Below are positions 34,459 through 43,256 of a DNA stretch of 64,000 nt, in pieces (the first letter of the stretch is position 1; the number at the start of each line of letters is the position of its first letter). This DNA is from Desulfacinum hydrothermale DSM 13146 (GTDB lineage Bacteria > Desulfobacterota > Syntrophobacteria > Syntrophobacterales > DSM-9756). The stretch covers positions 62,001 to 126,000 of the forward strand of contig NZ_FWXF01000004.1 of the NCBI RefSeq assembly GCF_900176285.1, given 5' to 3'. The notes beneath the pieces are model-generated. The model was not told the origin of the DNA, ran no database searches, and worked only from the letters and a program-made list of their open reading frames with translations. Made by a program: the position numbers and the translations under genes.

Positions 34459-35685
34459 ATGGCACGAAAAGATGACCTGATCGTGGGATTGGACTTGGGG
34501 ACCACCAAGGTGTGTGCGGTGGTGGGGGAGGTGACCACCGAGGGGATCGACATCGTGGGTGTGGGCACCACTCCTTCCATGGGCATGCGCGGTGGGGTGG
34601 TGGTCAATATCGACCAGACGGTCCATGCCATTCGGAAGGCCATCGAGGAAGCGGAGCGCATGGCCGGCTGCGAGATCTCGGCGGTGTACGTGGGGGTGGG
34701 CGGCACACACATCGCCAGCCTGAACAGCCACGGAGTGATCGCCGTCAAGAGCCGCGAGGTGACCTCCATGGACGTGGACCGGGTGTTGGAGGCGGCCAAG
34801 GCCATCGCCATGCCCTTCGACCGGAAGGTGCTCCACGTGCTGCCCCAGCAGTTCATTGTGGACGACCAGGAGGGGATCCTGGATCCGCTGGGCATGTCCG
34901 GGGTGCGGCTGGAAGCCAAGGTGCACATCGTGACCAGCGCCGTGAGCGCCCTGCAAAACATCGTGAAGTGCTGTGAAAAGGCGGGCCTGGATGTCTTGGA
35001 CGTGGTGTTGGAATCCTTGGCCTCCAGCGAGTCGGTCCTGGATCCCGACGAACGCCAGCTGGGCGTGGCCATGATCGACCTGGGCGGAGGCACCATGGAT
35101 CTGGTGGTCTTTCGTGATCAGGCCCTTCGCTACTCGTCGGTCATCGGGCTCGGAGGCAACCACGTGACCTCCGACATCTCGGTGGGGCTGCGCACCGCCA
35201 TCGAGGAGGCGGAAAAGATCAAGAAGCAATACGGCTGCGCGCTCACCGACCGGGTGGATCCCCAGGAGATGATCCAGGTGGGGTCCGTGGGCGGACAAAA
35301 GCCTCGGGAACTGGCCCGGTCCATCCTGGCCGAAATCATCGAAGCGCGGGTGGAGGAGATGCTCAAGGTGGTGGAACTGGAACTCATCCGTTCCGGATAC
35401 CTGGAAAACCTGCACGCCGGAGTGGTCCTCACCGGCGGTGTGTCGCTCCTTCCCGGAATCCGGGACTTGGCCGAACGCGTCTTCGACCTGCCCGTGCGGG
35501 TGGGCGTTCCCTATCGGTTCGGCGGGCTCGGGGACGTGGTGAAAAACCCGGTCTATTCCACCGCCACCGGCCTGCTTCTCTACGGCCAAAAGCACGGACC
35601 CCGGTTCGGCGGCGGCAGAAGCCGGCAAGGCGGCTTTCTGGGCCGCTTCTGGCACCAGGTGAAAAGGATTTTGAGGGAGTTCTAA
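34459..35685 (+). CDS. ftsA: Cell division protein FtsA
   Basis: 408 aa actin-like ATPase. Phosphate 1 motif IVGLDLGTTKVCAVVG near the N-terminus, the 1C subdomain, phosphate 2 MIDLGGGTMDLVVF, and the adenosine motif VVLTGGVSLLPGI. The C-terminal amphipathic membrane helix GFLGRFWHQVKRILREF is present, so it can anchor FtsZ to the membrane. ATG 34459 is preceded by GAGGAC. Directly upstream of ftsZ, the usual pairing. Confidence 0.96.
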   Translation: MARKDDLIVGLDLGTTKVCAVVGEVTTEGIDIVGVGTTPSMGMRGGVVVNIDQTVHAIRKAIEEAERMAGCEISAVYVGVGGTHIASLNSHGVIAVKSREVTSMDVDRVLEAAKAIAMPFDRKVLHVLPQQFIVDDQEGILDPLGMSGVRLEAKVHIVTSAVSALQNIVKCCEKAGLDVLDVVLESLASSESVLDPDERQLGVAMIDLGGGTMDLVVFRDQALRYSSVIGLGGNHVTSDISVGLRTAIEEAEKIKKQYGCALTDRVDPQEMIQVGSVGGQKPRELARSILAEIIEARVEEMLKVVELELIRSGYLENLHAGVVLTGGVSLLPGIRDLAERVFDLPVRVGVPYRFGGLGDVVKNPVYSTATGLLLYGQKHGPRFGGGRSRQGGFLGRFWHQVKRILREF

Positions 35686-35732
35686 TCCAACCCATCTCTC
35701 AGTAGGCAAGACGGATTGACAGGCATTCCGGA

Positions 35733-35749
35733 CCCGCTTTCGAAGCGGG
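35733..35749. other. Short palindrome between ftsA and ftsZ
   Basis: CCCGCTT-TCG-AAGCGGG, a 7-bp stem with a 3-base loop, lies within the 107-bp gap before ftsZ; TTGACA at 35715-35720 just upstream could be a -35 box. It may adjust the ftsA/ftsZ ratio, but this is not shown. Confidence 0.4.
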
Positions 35750-35792
35750 CCGCAAGGGGCATGAGCAAGGCACGAGAAAGGGGGAGAATCGC

Positions 35793-36995
35793 ATGGAAGA
35801 CATCCGAAGGAACGGGGCACGGATCAAGGTTCTGGGCATCGGCGGCGGGGGCGGTAACGCCATCAACAACATGATCGACGCCGGCATGGAAGGAGTGGAA
35901 TTCATCGCCGCCAACACGGACTTTCAGGTTCTGGAAGAGAACCGGGCGGCTGTGAAGATTCCCCTGGGGGTCAACCTCACCAAGGGGCTGGGAGCCGGCG
36001 GCGATCCGGAAATGGGCGCCAAGGCCACCGAAGAGGACATGGAAAAGATCCGTGAAGCGGTCCAGGACGCGGACATGGTGTTCGTGACGGCGGGCCTGGG
36101 CGGCGGAACGGGCACCGGCGGCGCCCCCATCGTGGCCAGGGTCTGTAAGGAAGTGGGGGCCCTCACGGTGGCGGTGGTGACCAAGCCCTTCACCTTCGAA
36201 GGCCGCGTGCGCCATCGCAACGCGGACCAGGGCCTGAAGGCTCTCAGCGAAGTGGTGGACACGCTCATCTCCATCCCCAACGACCGCCTCACGAGCCTGG
36301 CGGCCAAGCGGGCCACCCTTCTGGAGATGTTCCAGACGGCCGACAACGTGCTGCTCCACGCCGTCAAGGGCATCTCCGATCTCATCATGAATCCGGGCCT
36401 CATCAACGTGGACTTCGCCGACGTGAAGACGGTCATGAGCGAAATGGGCCTGGCCATGATGGGAACCGGCGTGGGCAAGGGCGAAAACCGGGCCGCGGAA
36501 GCGGCTCAGCAGGCCATTTCCAGCCCGCTGCTGGAAGACATCTCCATCCACGGCGCCCGAGCGGCCCTGATCAACATCTGTGCCGGACCGGATCTGGGCA
36601 TGTATGAATTTGAAGAAGCCTCCACGATCATCTATAACGAAGTGGACAGCGAGGCCCAGATCATCCTGGGAACCACCATCGACCCGGAGATGGGCGAAGA
36701 GCTGCGCGTGACGGTCATCGCCACCGGCATCGGCCAGCCCAAACAGCAGGGCCAGCGAACCGCGCCGCGGACCGCGCGCCGGCGCACCATGCAGCCGGTG
36801 CAGCCGATGCAGCCGGAACCGATCATCCCGGGCGTTCCGGAGACCACCGTGCTGCCCCAGGCGGCGACGGTTCGGGACGATCACCTGACGGAAGAGCCGC
36901 CCCGGAGGCGCAGTTTCTTCCGCCGACTCACGGGAGGAACGACGGACGAGGAAGACTGGAACATCCCCACCTTCATCCGGCGCCAGGCCGACTGA
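35793..36995 (+). CDS. ftsZ: Cell division GTPase FtsZ
   Basis: 400 aa tubulin-like GTPase. [18 protein letters not shown] at the N-terminus, the T-loop [10 protein letters not shown] at residues 101-110, the T7 loop NVDFADV and the catalytic-site residues around it, all standard. A variable linker (rich in Gln, Pro, Arg) from about residue 318 leads to the C-terminal peptide [16 protein letters not shown], which binds FtsA. GGGGGAG precedes ATG 35793. Last gene of the dcw cluster. The 294 bp after it hold only a doubtful short frame. Confidence 0.97.
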   Translation: MEDIRRNGARIKVLGIGGGGGNAINNMIDAGMEGVEFIAANTDFQVLEENRAAVKIPLGVNLTKGLGAGGDPEMGAKATEEDMEKIREAVQDADMVFVTAGLGGGTGTGGAPIVARVCKEVGALTVAVVTKPFTFEGRVRHRNADQGLKALSEVVDTLISIPNDRLTSLAAKRATLLEMFQTADNVLLHAVKGISDLIMNPGLINVDFADVKTVMSEMGLAMMGTGVGKGENRAAEAAQQAISSPLLEDISIHGARAALINICAGPDLGMYEFEEASTIIYNEVDSEAQIILGTTIDPEMGEELRVTVIATGIGQPKQQGQRTAPRTARRRTMQPVQPMQPEPIIPGVPETTVLPQAATVRDDHLTEEPPRRRSFFRRLTGGTTDEEDWNIPTFIRRQAD

Positions 36996-37289
36996 AAGCG
37001 GCCGGTGCGACGCCCTGGAATGCATCACCCCTGCGTGCCCAACGGGAGGGCCCCAGCCGGCGGGAGATCGGGTGGGCGTTGAAGAGGGCAGGCGGCGCGT
37101 ACTTTTCGCCGACCTGGCGGTGATCCGCAAGGGCCGCCGTCCCGTCTTCAGCGTCTTTTCCAAGGGTCTCCGGCCGGCTGCCGGCCCCGCTCCCCGGGCG
37201 GCGAGGCGAGGGCGGCGGTCTGTCTCTTTCGGAGGCGGTTCGGAAGAGGGCGGGGGTCCTTCGGCCCGGGTCCGTCCCAGGAAAGCCGC

Positions 37290-39074
37290 ATGAGCTGGAA
37301 GCAGACAAGCCGAAACCAGTCGCGACTGGCCCAAGAAAAGAACCGGGTTCCGGTCCGACCCGGCGGAAGGATCCGGATCGCGCTGGCCTTTGCCAATACC
37401 TACCGGCTGGGAATGTCCAACCTGGGCTTCCAGGTGGTCTATCAACTGCTCAACCGCCTGCCCCATGTCTCCTGCGAACGGGTCTTCTACCCGGATGCGG
37501 ATCTCTTGGCCGATTTTCGCTCCGGCCGGGAACGGCTCCAGTCCCTGGAATCGGGGCGGCCCGTGAGCGACTTTCACCTGCTCGCCTTTTCCGTTCCCTT
37601 CGAAAACGACTACGCGAACCTCCTGGAGATGATCCGCTTCAGCGGTCTTCCCCTCAAGGCCCAGGACCGCCGGGAAGAACACCCCCTGGTGGCCGTGGGC
37701 GGAGTGGCCGCCTTTCTCAACCCGGAGCCCTTGGCTCCCTTCGTGGACCTGGTCTTTGTGGGCGAGGCCGAAGGGCTGCTTTCGGCCTTCGTGGAAAAGT
37801 TCCAGGACGGGTTGCGCTCATCGGCCATCTCGCGCCGGGAATTCCTGGAGGGCCTGGCCGCCGACGCCCCCGGCATCTACGTACCCCGCTTCTACGAACC
37901 CCGGTTTGCCCCCGACGGCCTGCTCCAGGGCTTTCGGCGGAAAAGATCCTTACCCAAAAGGATCCGGGCGGCTCGAGCTCCGGACTTGAACGATTGGCCC
38001 GCCCAGTCGGCTTTCGTCTGCTCCGAAACGGAATTTTCCGAAACGGCCCTGATCGAGATCGGCCGCGGCTGCGGCCGGGGGTGTCGCTTCTGCGCGGCGG
38101 GCTTCATCTACCGCCCGCCGCGGTTTCGCTCGGCGGAGACCGTGGTCCAGGCCGCCTCCCGGTGGGAGGGCGCCGCCAAGCGGGTGGGGCTCGTGAGTGC
38201 CGCCGTGGCCGATCATCCCCAGGTGGACCGCCTCTGCCGAGAACTGCTGGCCCAGGGGTTCCAGCTCACCTTTTCGTCCCTGCGCGCCGATCGGCTCTCT
38301 CCGGAGATCTTGCAAAGCGTCGGTAAAAGCGCGCTCAAATCGGTGGCCATCGCCCCGGAAGCCGGCTCGGAAAGGCTCCGGCGCGTGATCAACAAGGACC
38401 TGGAGGAGGCCCAGATCCTGGAAGCGGCCGAGCGGCTCACCCAATGCGGCATCCTCCATCTGAAGCTCTACTTCATGATCGGATTGCCCACCGAAACCCT
38501 GGAAGACCTGGAAGCCATCGCGGCCTTGGTCAAAAAGATCAAACACCACGTGCTGGAAAAGAGCCGGGGCCGAAAGCGCATCGGGACGATCACCGTGAGT
38601 ATCCATTCCTTTGTGCCCAAGCCCTTCACGCCCTTCCAGTGGGCGCCCTTTGCCGGTGTGGGCCCGCTCAAGGAAAAGGCCAAGTGGATCCGACGGGCGC
38701 TCGGCAAGGTGGCCAACGTTCGGGTTCACTTCGATCTTGCCAAGTGGGCCTACGTGCAGGCGCTGCTGGCCCGGGGGGATCGGCGCGTGGCCTGGCTGCT
38801 GGAAAAGGTGGCCGGGGAGGGCCTGAGCTGGACCCAGGCCTTCAAGAAATCCCCGCACAACCCCGACTTCTGGGTCCTCAGGGAACGCGACCCCCATGAA
38901 GTCTTTCCCTGGGAGATCCTGGACCACGGAATCAAACGAAGCTACCTGTGGGCCGAATACGAAAAGGCCCGGGAAGGCACCCCCACCCAAGCGTGCGACA
39001 CCGCGTCCCGGTGCACCCGCTGCGGGGTGTGCCTGAGAGCCGCACCCGACGCAGAGGCACCAAAAGGTGCGTAA
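37290..39074 (+). CDS. B12-binding-type radical SAM protein
   Basis: 594 aa. An N-terminal B12-binding-like region (IALAFANTYRLGMSNLGFQVVYQLL) is followed by a radical SAM core with the CxxxCxxC motif at Cys261, 265 and 268 (GRGCGRGCRFCAAG), then EAGSERLRRVINKD and a C-terminal region ending with further Cys residues (CTRCGVCLRAAP). This matches the conserved TIGR03960-type radical SAM family often found just after or near dcw or rne genes, whose N-terminal half usually lacks the cobalamin His. Reaction unknown. AGGAAAG precedes ATG 37290. After it comes a 536-bp non-coding stretch. Confidence 0.85.
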   Translation: MSWKQTSRNQSRLAQEKNRVPVRPGGRIRIALAFANTYRLGMSNLGFQVVYQLLNRLPHVSCERVFYPDADLLADFRSGRERLQSLESGRPVSDFHLLAFSVPFENDYANLLEMIRFSGLPLKAQDRREEHPLVAVGGVAAFLNPEPLAPFVDLVFVGEAEGLLSAFVEKFQDGLRSSAISRREFLEGLAADAPGIYVPRFYEPRFAPDGLLQGFRRKRSLPKRIRAARAPDLNDWPAQSAFVCSETEFSETALIEIGRGCGRGCRFCAAGFIYRPPRFRSAETVVQAASRWEGAAKRVGLVSAAVADHPQVDRLCRELLAQGFQLTFSSLRADRLSPEILQSVGKSALKSVAIAPEAGSERLRRVINKDLEEAQILEAAERLTQCGILHLKLYFMIGLPTETLEDLEAIAALVKKIKHHVLEKSRGRKRIGTITVSIHSFVPKPFTPFQWAPFAGVGPLKEKAKWIRRALGKVANVRVHFDLAKWAYVQALLARGDRRVAWLLEKVAGEGLSWTQAFKKSPHNPDFWVLRERDPHEVFPWEILDHGIKRSYLWAEYEKAREGTPTQACDTASRCTRCGVCLRAAPDAEAPKGA

Positions 39075-39525
39075 AATCTTTCCGCCGGCGGATCGTATCG
39101 ATCCCTTGGCCCTATCACGGCCATGGGGGCCCACCTTCAGCCGGATGCCGCCGGTCCGTGTCCACCCAGAGGACAGGCGGTACGGACGATCCAGACGCGA
39201 TCTTTCCTGAAGGTTGGAACCTCCCGCGTGCGAGGGGGGCGGATGGTGAAACCTTGAGACCGGGTCCCTGGAGGCCGGTCCCAAATGGCCGGATCCATCT
39301 TTTCATGGTCCAGCCCTTCAGGGCCACAAAAAGGTCGCACCGTGAGGCCGCCATGGGGATTGTGGGTGAATCCGCGTTGTGTGCAAGGATTTTCATCTAC
39401 CTGTGCAATCGCCCTGCACCTGGAAGGAAGACCTTTGCATATCCTCCAGATGCCTTCACAGCTCCTGGAAAGACAAAGCAAGTGGAATCAAGGGATTGAG
39501 GGGGCCCTGGGGGTTCTCCGTTTCT
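39075..39525. other. Non-coding region upstream of the peptide cassette, with GTGCAA half-sites
   Basis: No credible gene. Between 39377 and 39419 lie TTGTGTGCAA, GTGCAA and TGCAC in a cluster, about 110-150 bp upstream of the sigma-54 promoter candidate, the usual distance for an enhancer-binding protein. The same half-sites form the perfect palindrome at 6550. Confidence 0.4.
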
Positions 39526-39542
39526 TTGGTATGGCTTTTGCT
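39526..39542 (+). promoter_or_regulatory. Sigma-54 (-24/-12) promoter candidate of the peptide cassette
   Basis: TTGGTATGGCTTTTGCT against consensus TTGGCACG-N4-TTGCW: only two mismatches, with the invariant GG-N10-GC kept. Transcription would start near 39554, giving a leader of about 57 bases before ATG 39611. Exosortase/PEP-CTERM loci are known to use a sigma-54 regulator pair (PrsK/PrsR), and a PEP-CTERM gene lies 14 kb downstream. Confidence 0.65.
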
Positions 39543-39610
39543 TAAAAGTACTGGGACATGTGGACGTGTGAGTGGTGGCGTGTGGGGTTGGCAGGCAGTG
39601 GAGGCGGCGA

Positions 39611-39904
39611 ATGCCCGAACGGCGAGAGCGGTGCGAAGGGATCCCCCGGATGGAAAAGATGGAGGCAAAGAGGGTGGATCCCGCACAATCGGCGGGGTCT
39701 TGCGACGAGAGTCGGCGCACCCTGATCCAAGGGTCCATCCTGGTGGGTGTTCCCTTGATCCTCACTTTCAAGAGCCGGACCGTACTGGGATGCGGAAACG
39801 ACGCCTCCGGGAACCTTTCCGGCGCTTCGGGAGGGGGTACGACCACCACCACTTCCAGTAAGAAACCTTTCTTGTGCTGGTTCATTCCGAAATGGTGCCA
39901 ATAG
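39611..39904 (+). CDS. Small precursor-like peptide of a PqqD/kinase/nucleotidyltransferase cassette
   Basis: 97 aa from ATG 39611 (GGAGG seven bases upstream); ATG 39650 (GAAGGG nine bases upstream) would give 84 aa. Layout: a charged N-terminus, SRR at 34-36, a hydrophobic stretch TLIQGSILVGVPLILTF at 37-53, a Gly/Ser/Asn-rich part, GGG at 74-76, TTTTTSS at 77-83, KK, and a C-terminal tail with Cys89 and Cys96 around WFIPKW. It ends six bases before the PqqD-like gene, which has no own ribosome site, so translation is coupled. It looks like a ribosomally made, modified peptide, with the Thr/Ser run or the Cys tail as target. No family recognised; inference from layout. Confidence 0.6.
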   Translation: MPERRERCEGIPRMEKMEAKRVDPAQSAGSCDESRRTLIQGSILVGVPLILTFKSRTVLGCGNDASGNLSGASGGGTTTTTSSKKPFLCWFIPKWCQ

Positions 39905-39910
39905 TCTCCC

Positions 39911-40198
39911 ATGAAAAGAGAAGACGGGCGCTGGCGTGCCAATAAATCCTGGGTCCATCCATACGAGTGGGACCAGACGGTCTTGTATCACGAACTCTCG
40001 GGAGATCTTCACATCTTGAGCCCCATCGCCGAAGCGGTGTGGAGACGTCTGGAAGAGGGGCCGGCCGCAACGGCGGAGCTCGTGAACAGGGTACGCGGAG
40101 AGCTGGATTTGCAGTGGACGGCGGATCTGGAAGAACAGGTCGTGGCCCTGTTTCAGGAGATGGACGCATCCGGACTGATCGAGCGAACGTTTCCGTGA
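39911..40198 (+). CDS. PqqD-like peptide chaperone (HprK-linked type)
   Basis: 95 aa winged-helix protein of the PqqD type: HELSGDLHILSPIAEAVWRRLEEGPAATAELVNRV. Such proteins bind the leader of a ribosomal peptide and hand it to modifying enzymes. The best fit is the short PqqD relatives found beside HprK-related kinases, because the next gene is one. The ATG has no Shine-Dalgarno and lies six bases after the stop of the peptide gene, so it depends on reinitiation. Its TGA overlaps the kinase start (GTGA). Known for the family: PqqD binds its precursor; which peptide is bound here is inferred. Confidence 0.8.
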   Translation: MKREDGRWRANKSWVHPYEWDQTVLYHELSGDLHILSPIAEAVWRRLEEGPAATAELVNRVRGELDLQWTADLEEQVVALFQEMDASGLIERTFP

Positions 40199-41100
40199 CC
40201 GTGGGTGATCCTTCATTGGAGCGTTTGACCTTCCTCATGGCAAGGGGAAGGTTTTTTTATGAGGTGGGGCCCTTCCGGGTCCGGCTGAAGAGCTCTGCCC
40301 CGGCTCTTGCCCGATTTTTCCATTCCCACTATGCGGCCTTTCCCCAGTATGACAGCGGCGGTTTCGCCGACTTCCACATCCGGATCGAAAGGCCCCGCAG
40401 CCTTCGCCGCTGGATCCGCCAGCAGCTCCTCTTTTTCCTGGACGATCACCGTCCCTTCCACCCCTATCCCCATTCCATGGCCGTTCCCCTTTTGGAATGG
40501 GGTCTCAACTGGTGCATTGCCGGCCACGCCCACTGGGCGCTCTTAATCCACTCCGCCGTGGTGGAAAGGAACGGCAGGGCCTGCCTGCTCATCGGAAAGC
40601 CGGAATCGGGCAAAAGCACCCTCTGTGCGCTCTTGATCCACCGCGGCTGGCGCCTTCTTTCCGACGAATTCGCCCTCTTGGATCCGAGCTCGGGACACCT
40701 GCTTCCCCTTCCCAGGCCGGTCTCTCTGAAAGGGTCGTCCATCCAGGTGGTGCAGGCGCAGGCCCCCGGTCTGACGGTGGGAGGCTTTTGCTTCAATGAG
40801 GGCCCAAATGAAGAGATGGCCTACGTGGTTCCGCCTCCGGATGCGGTACGGCGCATGCACGAACCCGCCGAGCCGTCTGTGCTCGTCTTTCCCCGTTTCC
40901 AGTCGGGAAAGAATCTTACGGTGCACTCCATGCCTCCCAGTCGAACCGCCTATGCCTTGGCGGAAAATGCTTTTAATTACAGCATATTGGGCCTCGAAGG
41001 GTTCCGTCTTTTGGCCTTTCTGGTGGAAAAGTGCCCCGCCTACGAACTATCCTACGGAGAAGGATCCGACGTACTCGACTGGTTCGAAGCGCTTCCCTAA
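40195..41100 (+). CDS. HprK-related kinase
   Basis: 301 aa. The P-loop GKPESGKST is at residues 134-142 after the hydrophobic strand CLLIG, preceded by HSAVVERNGRACL, and the downstream SDEFALLD resembles the HPr kinase Asp region. The N-terminal half (LERLTFLMARGRFFYEVGPFRVRLKS) is that of HprK-related kinase A, not of true HPr kinase. In lasso peptide clusters of Paenibacillus, HprK-like enzymes phosphorylate a serine of the precursor peptide, which offers a role here: modification of the adjacent small peptide. The start overlaps the PqqD stop as GTGA; GTG 40201 is equally possible. No HPr or PTS gene is near. Confidence 0.85.
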   Translation: MTVGDPSLERLTFLMARGRFFYEVGPFRVRLKSSAPALARFFHSHYAAFPQYDSGGFADFHIRIERPRSLRRWIRQQLLFFLDDHRPFHPYPHSMAVPLLEWGLNWCIAGHAHWALLIHSAVVERNGRACLLIGKPESGKSTLCALLIHRGWRLLSDEFALLDPSSGHLLPLPRPVSLKGSSIQVVQAQAPGLTVGGFCFNEGPNEEMAYVVPPPDAVRRMHEPAEPSVLVFPRFQSGKNLTVHSMPPSRTAYALAENAFNYSILGLEGFRLLAFLVEKCPAYELSYGEGSDVLDWFEALP

Positions 41101-41126
41101 AAAGCCATCTCATCGGGAGTGTCGGT

Positions 41127-42227
41127 ATGGATTGCCACGGTGATTCACTGCTCATGGCGGTGGAGACCCTGCTGGCGGGCTTGGCCTCGCCCGCGGTGTT
41201 CCGTTCCCTGGAAGAAGAAGACTGGGACCGGCTGGTGCGCGTGGCCCGGCGTAACAATCTTTTGGGCCGCGTGGCCTGCGTGGCGCAAGACGCGGGAATC
41301 ACGGACCGCCTGCCGGTTCGGATCCGCCGTCACCTGGAAGCGGCCGCGCGCCTGGCAGACGCCCATCGTCGAGCCCTCCTCTGGGAACTGGATCGCATCC
41401 GATGGGCCCTCCGGGATATGGACGGGCCCGTTGTCTTGCTCAAGGGCGCCGCCTACGCGGCGGAAGGATTGGAGGTGGCCCGGGGCCGCCTTTCCGCGGA
41501 TGTGGACATCCTGGTCCGGCGCCGGGATTTGCCCGCCGTGGAGCGGGCCCTATTGGATAAGGGCTGGGAACCGGTCAAGGAATCCGATTACGATCAGGCT
41601 TACTACCGCAAATGGATGCACGAACTTCCCCCGCTCCGACACAAGGACCGGGGAAGCGTGGTGGATGTGCACCACAACATCCTTCCCCTGACGGGACGGA
41701 TTCGAATCGACAGCCGGCTCTTCTTTCAAGCGGCTCGAAAATCCAGGCTGGACGGCTACCTGGTGCTGGGAGGGGAGGACATGGTGCTCCACAACGTGGT
41801 GCATCTCTTCCAGGACGGGGTGGTGACCGGATCATTGCGCGACGTGGTGGACCTGGACGCCTTGATCGCCCACTGGGGCCGTCGGGCATCCTTCTGGGAT
41901 GATCTTTTGGCTCGGGCGAGCCAGTTGGGGGTGGAGCGTCCCTTGGCCTACGCCCTTTGGGTGGCCCCACGCATCATGGGAACTCCGGTACCCGGTGGGG
42001 TGGTGGAGGAGCTGGAACGGAAGGCGATAAGGTGGCAGGTGATCCGAAGGATCATGGTGGGGGCCATGGAAAGGGCTTTGACTGCCGGGGACCTGTGCGG
42101 GATGGGGCCGCTGGCGGCCCTGTCCCAGTGGTTCTTGTATCTCCGGTCCCACTGGCTTCGCATGCCCCCCCTTCTTCTGGCACGTCATGCCCTCTTCAAG
42201 AGCGCGCGGAGCCTCCGAAGCTCGTAA
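41127..42227 (+). CDS. NTP_transf_5-type nucleotidyltransferase
   Basis: 366 aa. The nucleotidyltransferase core is visible as LLKGAAYAAEG ... RGRLSADVDILV with the metal pair Asp125 and Asp127, the usual DxD of this family, and VVDVHHNI for the third acidic residue. It is helical elsewhere. Members of this family occur in lasso peptide and related clusters together with kinase and PqqD-like proteins, but their chemistry is largely unknown; transfer of NMP to a peptide or sugar is possible. ATG 41127 has GGGAG at good distance and lies 26 bp after the kinase stop. Fourth and last gene of the compact cassette. Confidence 0.8.
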   Translation: MDCHGDSLLMAVETLLAGLASPAVFRSLEEEDWDRLVRVARRNNLLGRVACVAQDAGITDRLPVRIRRHLEAAARLADAHRRALLWELDRIRWALRDMDGPVVLLKGAAYAAEGLEVARGRLSADVDILVRRRDLPAVERALLDKGWEPVKESDYDQAYYRKWMHELPPLRHKDRGSVVDVHHNILPLTGRIRIDSRLFFQAARKSRLDGYLVLGGEDMVLHNVVHLFQDGVVTGSLRDVVDLDALIAHWGRRASFWDDLLARASQLGVERPLAYALWVAPRIMGTPVPGGVVEELERKAIRWQVIRRIMVGAMERALTAGDLCGMGPLAALSQWFLYLRSHWLRMPPLLLARHALFKSARSLRSS

Positions 42228-42239
42228 CGGGAGCACTTT

Positions 42240-43256
42240 ATGAGATCTTCCGGGAAACCCAAAGGGGGAGAGCGCGGGTCCATGCAGAGGCACGCCCGAT
42301 CCATCCCCGGCCTCGCACCGTTCCTCCATGGCAAGGGGCGGGGTCTCCTTTTCTTGTTCGTGGCCGGGGTGCTGGGCGGACTAATAGCGGCCCGGCCCGC
42401 GCTTTCCTCCTACATTGAGGCGGATCTTCACATGCCGGGCACCTTTCCGGTGGACCGACACTACGTGCCCCTTTCGGAAACCGCAGGCGAATGGGTTTTC
42501 TACGACGTGGTGAACCAGCCCCGGAAGGCCGACCAAGGCCGCCCTCTCATCTGCCCGGGAAGTCCTCGATTTATTCCCCTGGTGCGTATCCCTTTAGCCA
42601 GGCCGCTCAAGGTGGTGATCGTCCGGGAAAGCTCCCTGGAGACTCGGCTGGCCAACCTCCTTTACGCCAACCTGGAACTCAAAAAAATCCTGCTCGACTA
42701 TGGGAGGATTCAGGCCAAGGCCCGGGAGCTGGAGGCTTTGGCCCGCAGCGAACTGGCTCAAACCGATCTTTACGGGGAGCTTGCGAAGGAAGCCGGGAAG
42801 GCCCGGAAGGCATCGACCGAAAAGGAGATGGCGGGCTCCCCCACCCCGGACCTGGAAGAATTGGAAAGAAGGAAGCGCCATGCGGTGGCGGCGGCCGTGG
42901 GAGGCGGAACGGCTCGATCCGGGGAAGCGAACGGCTTGGCTCGGATCGCCCGCCCGCTCCTGGCCCTGGCGGAAGAAGAGAAGAAACGGGGGGATTCCCT
43001 GGCCGCGGATCGAGAGGCCCTGGCGGCGCTGGACGCCCCAATCCTTTCGGATCAGGAAATGGAGCGTCTGAAGGCGGATCGGGCCCGCCTTTCCACCGGG
43101 CCGCTCACCCGTTCCAGGATGGAGCAGTTGCCTTGGGTCTTTCGCTGGGCGTTCCGGGCCCTGCGATTTGCCATCTCCTACAGGTTCGAAATCGCCCTGG
43201 GGTTGATCGGGACTCTGGCCCTGGGGGTGCTGGCGGCCTTTTTCCGCCCCCGCTGA
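42240..43256 (+). CDS. Unrecognised membrane and coiled-coil protein
   Basis: 338 aa. One membrane helix near residues 36-55 (GLLFLFVAGVLGGLIAARPAL), an 80-residue globular part, then a long charged helical stretch (SSLETRLANLLYANLELKKILLDYGRIQAKARELEAL) likely coiled coil, and a second membrane helix at the C-terminus (IALGLIGTLALGVLAAFF). Topology suggests both ends cytoplasmic with the coil in the periplasm, as in polysaccharide chain-length regulators, but the family motifs of those are not visible. It starts 12 bp after the nucleotidyltransferase, with GGGAG before ATG 42240, so it is in the same operon. Possibly a scaffold between the cassette and the export genes downstream. Confidence 0.7.
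   Translation: MRSSGKPKGGERGSMQRHARSIPGLAPFLHGKGRGLLFLFVAGVLGGLIAARPALSSYIEADLHMPGTFPVDRHYVPLSETAGEWVFYDVVNQPRKADQGRPLICPGSPRFIPLVRIPLARPLKVVIVRESSLETRLANLLYANLELKKILLDYGRIQAKARELEALARSELAQTDLYGELAKEAGKARKASTEKEMAGSPTPDLEELERRKRHAVAAAVGGGTARSGEANGLARIARPLLALAEEEKKRGDSLAADREALAALDAPILSDQEMERLKADRARLSTGPLTRSRMEQLPWVFRWAFRALRFAISYRFEIALGLIGTLALGVLAAFFRPR

Noticed and set aside
37072-37293. Open frame of 73 codons ending in ATGA overlap with the radical SAM gene
   Set aside because: Arg/Gly/Pro-rich translation with no family likeness and no ribosome site; typical of chance frames in high-GC DNA.
39611-39904. Small peptide as a Tat substrate
   Set aside because: SRR followed by a hydrophobic stretch resembles a Tat signal, but the consensus (S/T)RRxFLK is not met and no cofactor protein follows.
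39611-42227. Complete lasso peptide cluster
   Set aside because: No asparagine-synthetase-like cyclase and no transglutaminase-like protease are present anywhere near.
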